Shown here: positions 41,464 through 41,661 of the stretch, in pieces
Numbering within the stretch: the first letter of the stretch is position 1
Layout: the number at the start of each line of letters is the position of its first letter
Source: Lachnospiraceae bacterium
Lineage (GTDB): Bacteria > Bacillota > Clostridia > Lachnospirales > Lachnospiraceae
NCBI GenBank assembly: GCA_017432565.1
Contig: JAFRIW010000047.1
Location: forward strand, 1 to 41,661
Direction of reading: 5' to 3'
DNA length: 41,661 nucleotides
The notes under the pieces: generated by a model
Seen by the model: the letters and a program-made list of their open reading frames with translations, nothing else
What the model was told of the DNA's origin: nothing
Database searches by the model: none
Program-made: the position numbers and the translations under genes

Positions 41464-41489
41464 GTCACGGGGACAGGTTCCCTGACTCA
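41461..41489. repeat. REP-like palindrome with GGGGACAG core at the pfp stop
   Basis: TGAGTCA (41461-41467) and TGACTCA (41483-41489) are perfect inverted arms, and GGG and CCC extend the stem past a bulged C. The core GGGGACAGGTT equals that at 32805. The element starts exactly at the TGA stop codon of pfp. Confidence 0.65.
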
Positions 41490-41575
41490 CTCACTGACGT
41501 AAAAAAACAGGCACCCGCAAGGGCAATGTCATTAAGATAAGATGACAATAGTCGCAAGGTGTTCCTGAAAATTAA

Positions 41576-41615
41576 TGGAGAGATCTTAAGAAACAAGCGG
41601 GATCTCTCCATTTTT
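41576..41615 (+). terminator. Rho-independent terminator downstream of pfp
   Basis: TGGAGAGATC (41576-41585) and GATCTCTCCA (41601-41610) form a perfect 10-bp stem with 15-base loop, followed by five Ts. It is 113 bases after the pfp stop. Confidence 0.75.
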
Positions 41616-41636
41616 CTGTCTTTAGACAACTCAAAC

Positions 41637-41656
41637 AGGCAGAAATCATTCTGCCT
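41637..41656. other. Perfect 8-bp hairpin at window end
   Basis: AGGCAGAA (41637-41644), loop ATCA, TTCTGCCT (41649-41656). On the minus strand it lacks a T-run, so it may be part of a mobile element end or a terminator continuing past the window. It cannot be resolved here. Confidence 0.35.
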
Positions 41657-41661
41657 CAAAA

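Noticed and set aside
41465..41659. 64-residue minus-strand ORF at the window end as a gene
   Set aside because: It runs through the REP-like palindrome and the terminator hairpin and ends in repeat sequence, so it is more likely non-coding or a relic.

Overview
The window reads as a chromosomal segment of an anaerobic Gram-positive bacterium of the Clostridia, most likely Lachnospiraceae-like. The reasons are moderately high G+C by eye, strong AGGAGG-type ribosome binding sites with frequent TTG starts, a long PPi-dependent phosphofructokinase, a GPH sugar symporter beside a family 3 glycosidase and a feruloyl-esterase-like hydrolase, and a CdaR-glycerate kinase-GntP locus. The genus is an inference; no rRNA or tRNA gene was seen. 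About 31 protein genes lie on both strands. No gap between genes exceeds 300 bases.

Left part (1-7742): a family 2 glycosyltransferase diverges from an AEC-type permease. They are followed by a small secreted protein, a membrane-anchored EAL protein with a damaged metal site, a 74-residue peptide with a double-glycine leader, a threonine aldolase, a short DUF454 membrane protein, an aldo/keto reductase and a GDSL hydrolase.

Most notable block (7737-14380, minus strand): a four-gene operon. Its order is a YjbR-like/TerB-N/TerB-C protein, a BrxD-like (DUF2791) P-loop ATPase, an Lhr/BrxHI-like superfamily II helicase, and a PfkB-type kinase two bases after the helicase stop. The first three genes look like a DNA-processing or defence module outside any BREX cluster; the coupled kinase is the unexpected part.

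Middle (14554-26820): an orphan TIM-barrel protein, then a translationally coupled MMPL/RND transporter and large secreted GLUG-repeat/coiled-coil protein. A perfect 26-bp inverted repeat brackets this pair, and a second perfect palindrome lies in the transporter leader. Next comes a plant-glycan locus: feruloyl-esterase-like hydrolase, GPH symporter, GH3 glycosidase and a divergent AraC regulator, with a perfect 9-bp inverted repeat between the last two.

Right part (26863-41661): a sugar isomerase-like gene coupled to a CmpB-type membrane protein; a GntP permease and glycerate kinase operon facing a CdaR regulator; an ABM monooxygenase; an operon of DUF5714 protein, methyltransferase, 37-codon ORF, 8-oxoguanine glycosylase and membrane redoxin; MFS and MATE transporters; a HAD nucleotidase-like protein; and a strongly codon-biased PPi-phosphofructokinase. 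Short elements containing GGGGACAG recur at four places, three of them on stop codons, and suggest a dispersed REP-like family.
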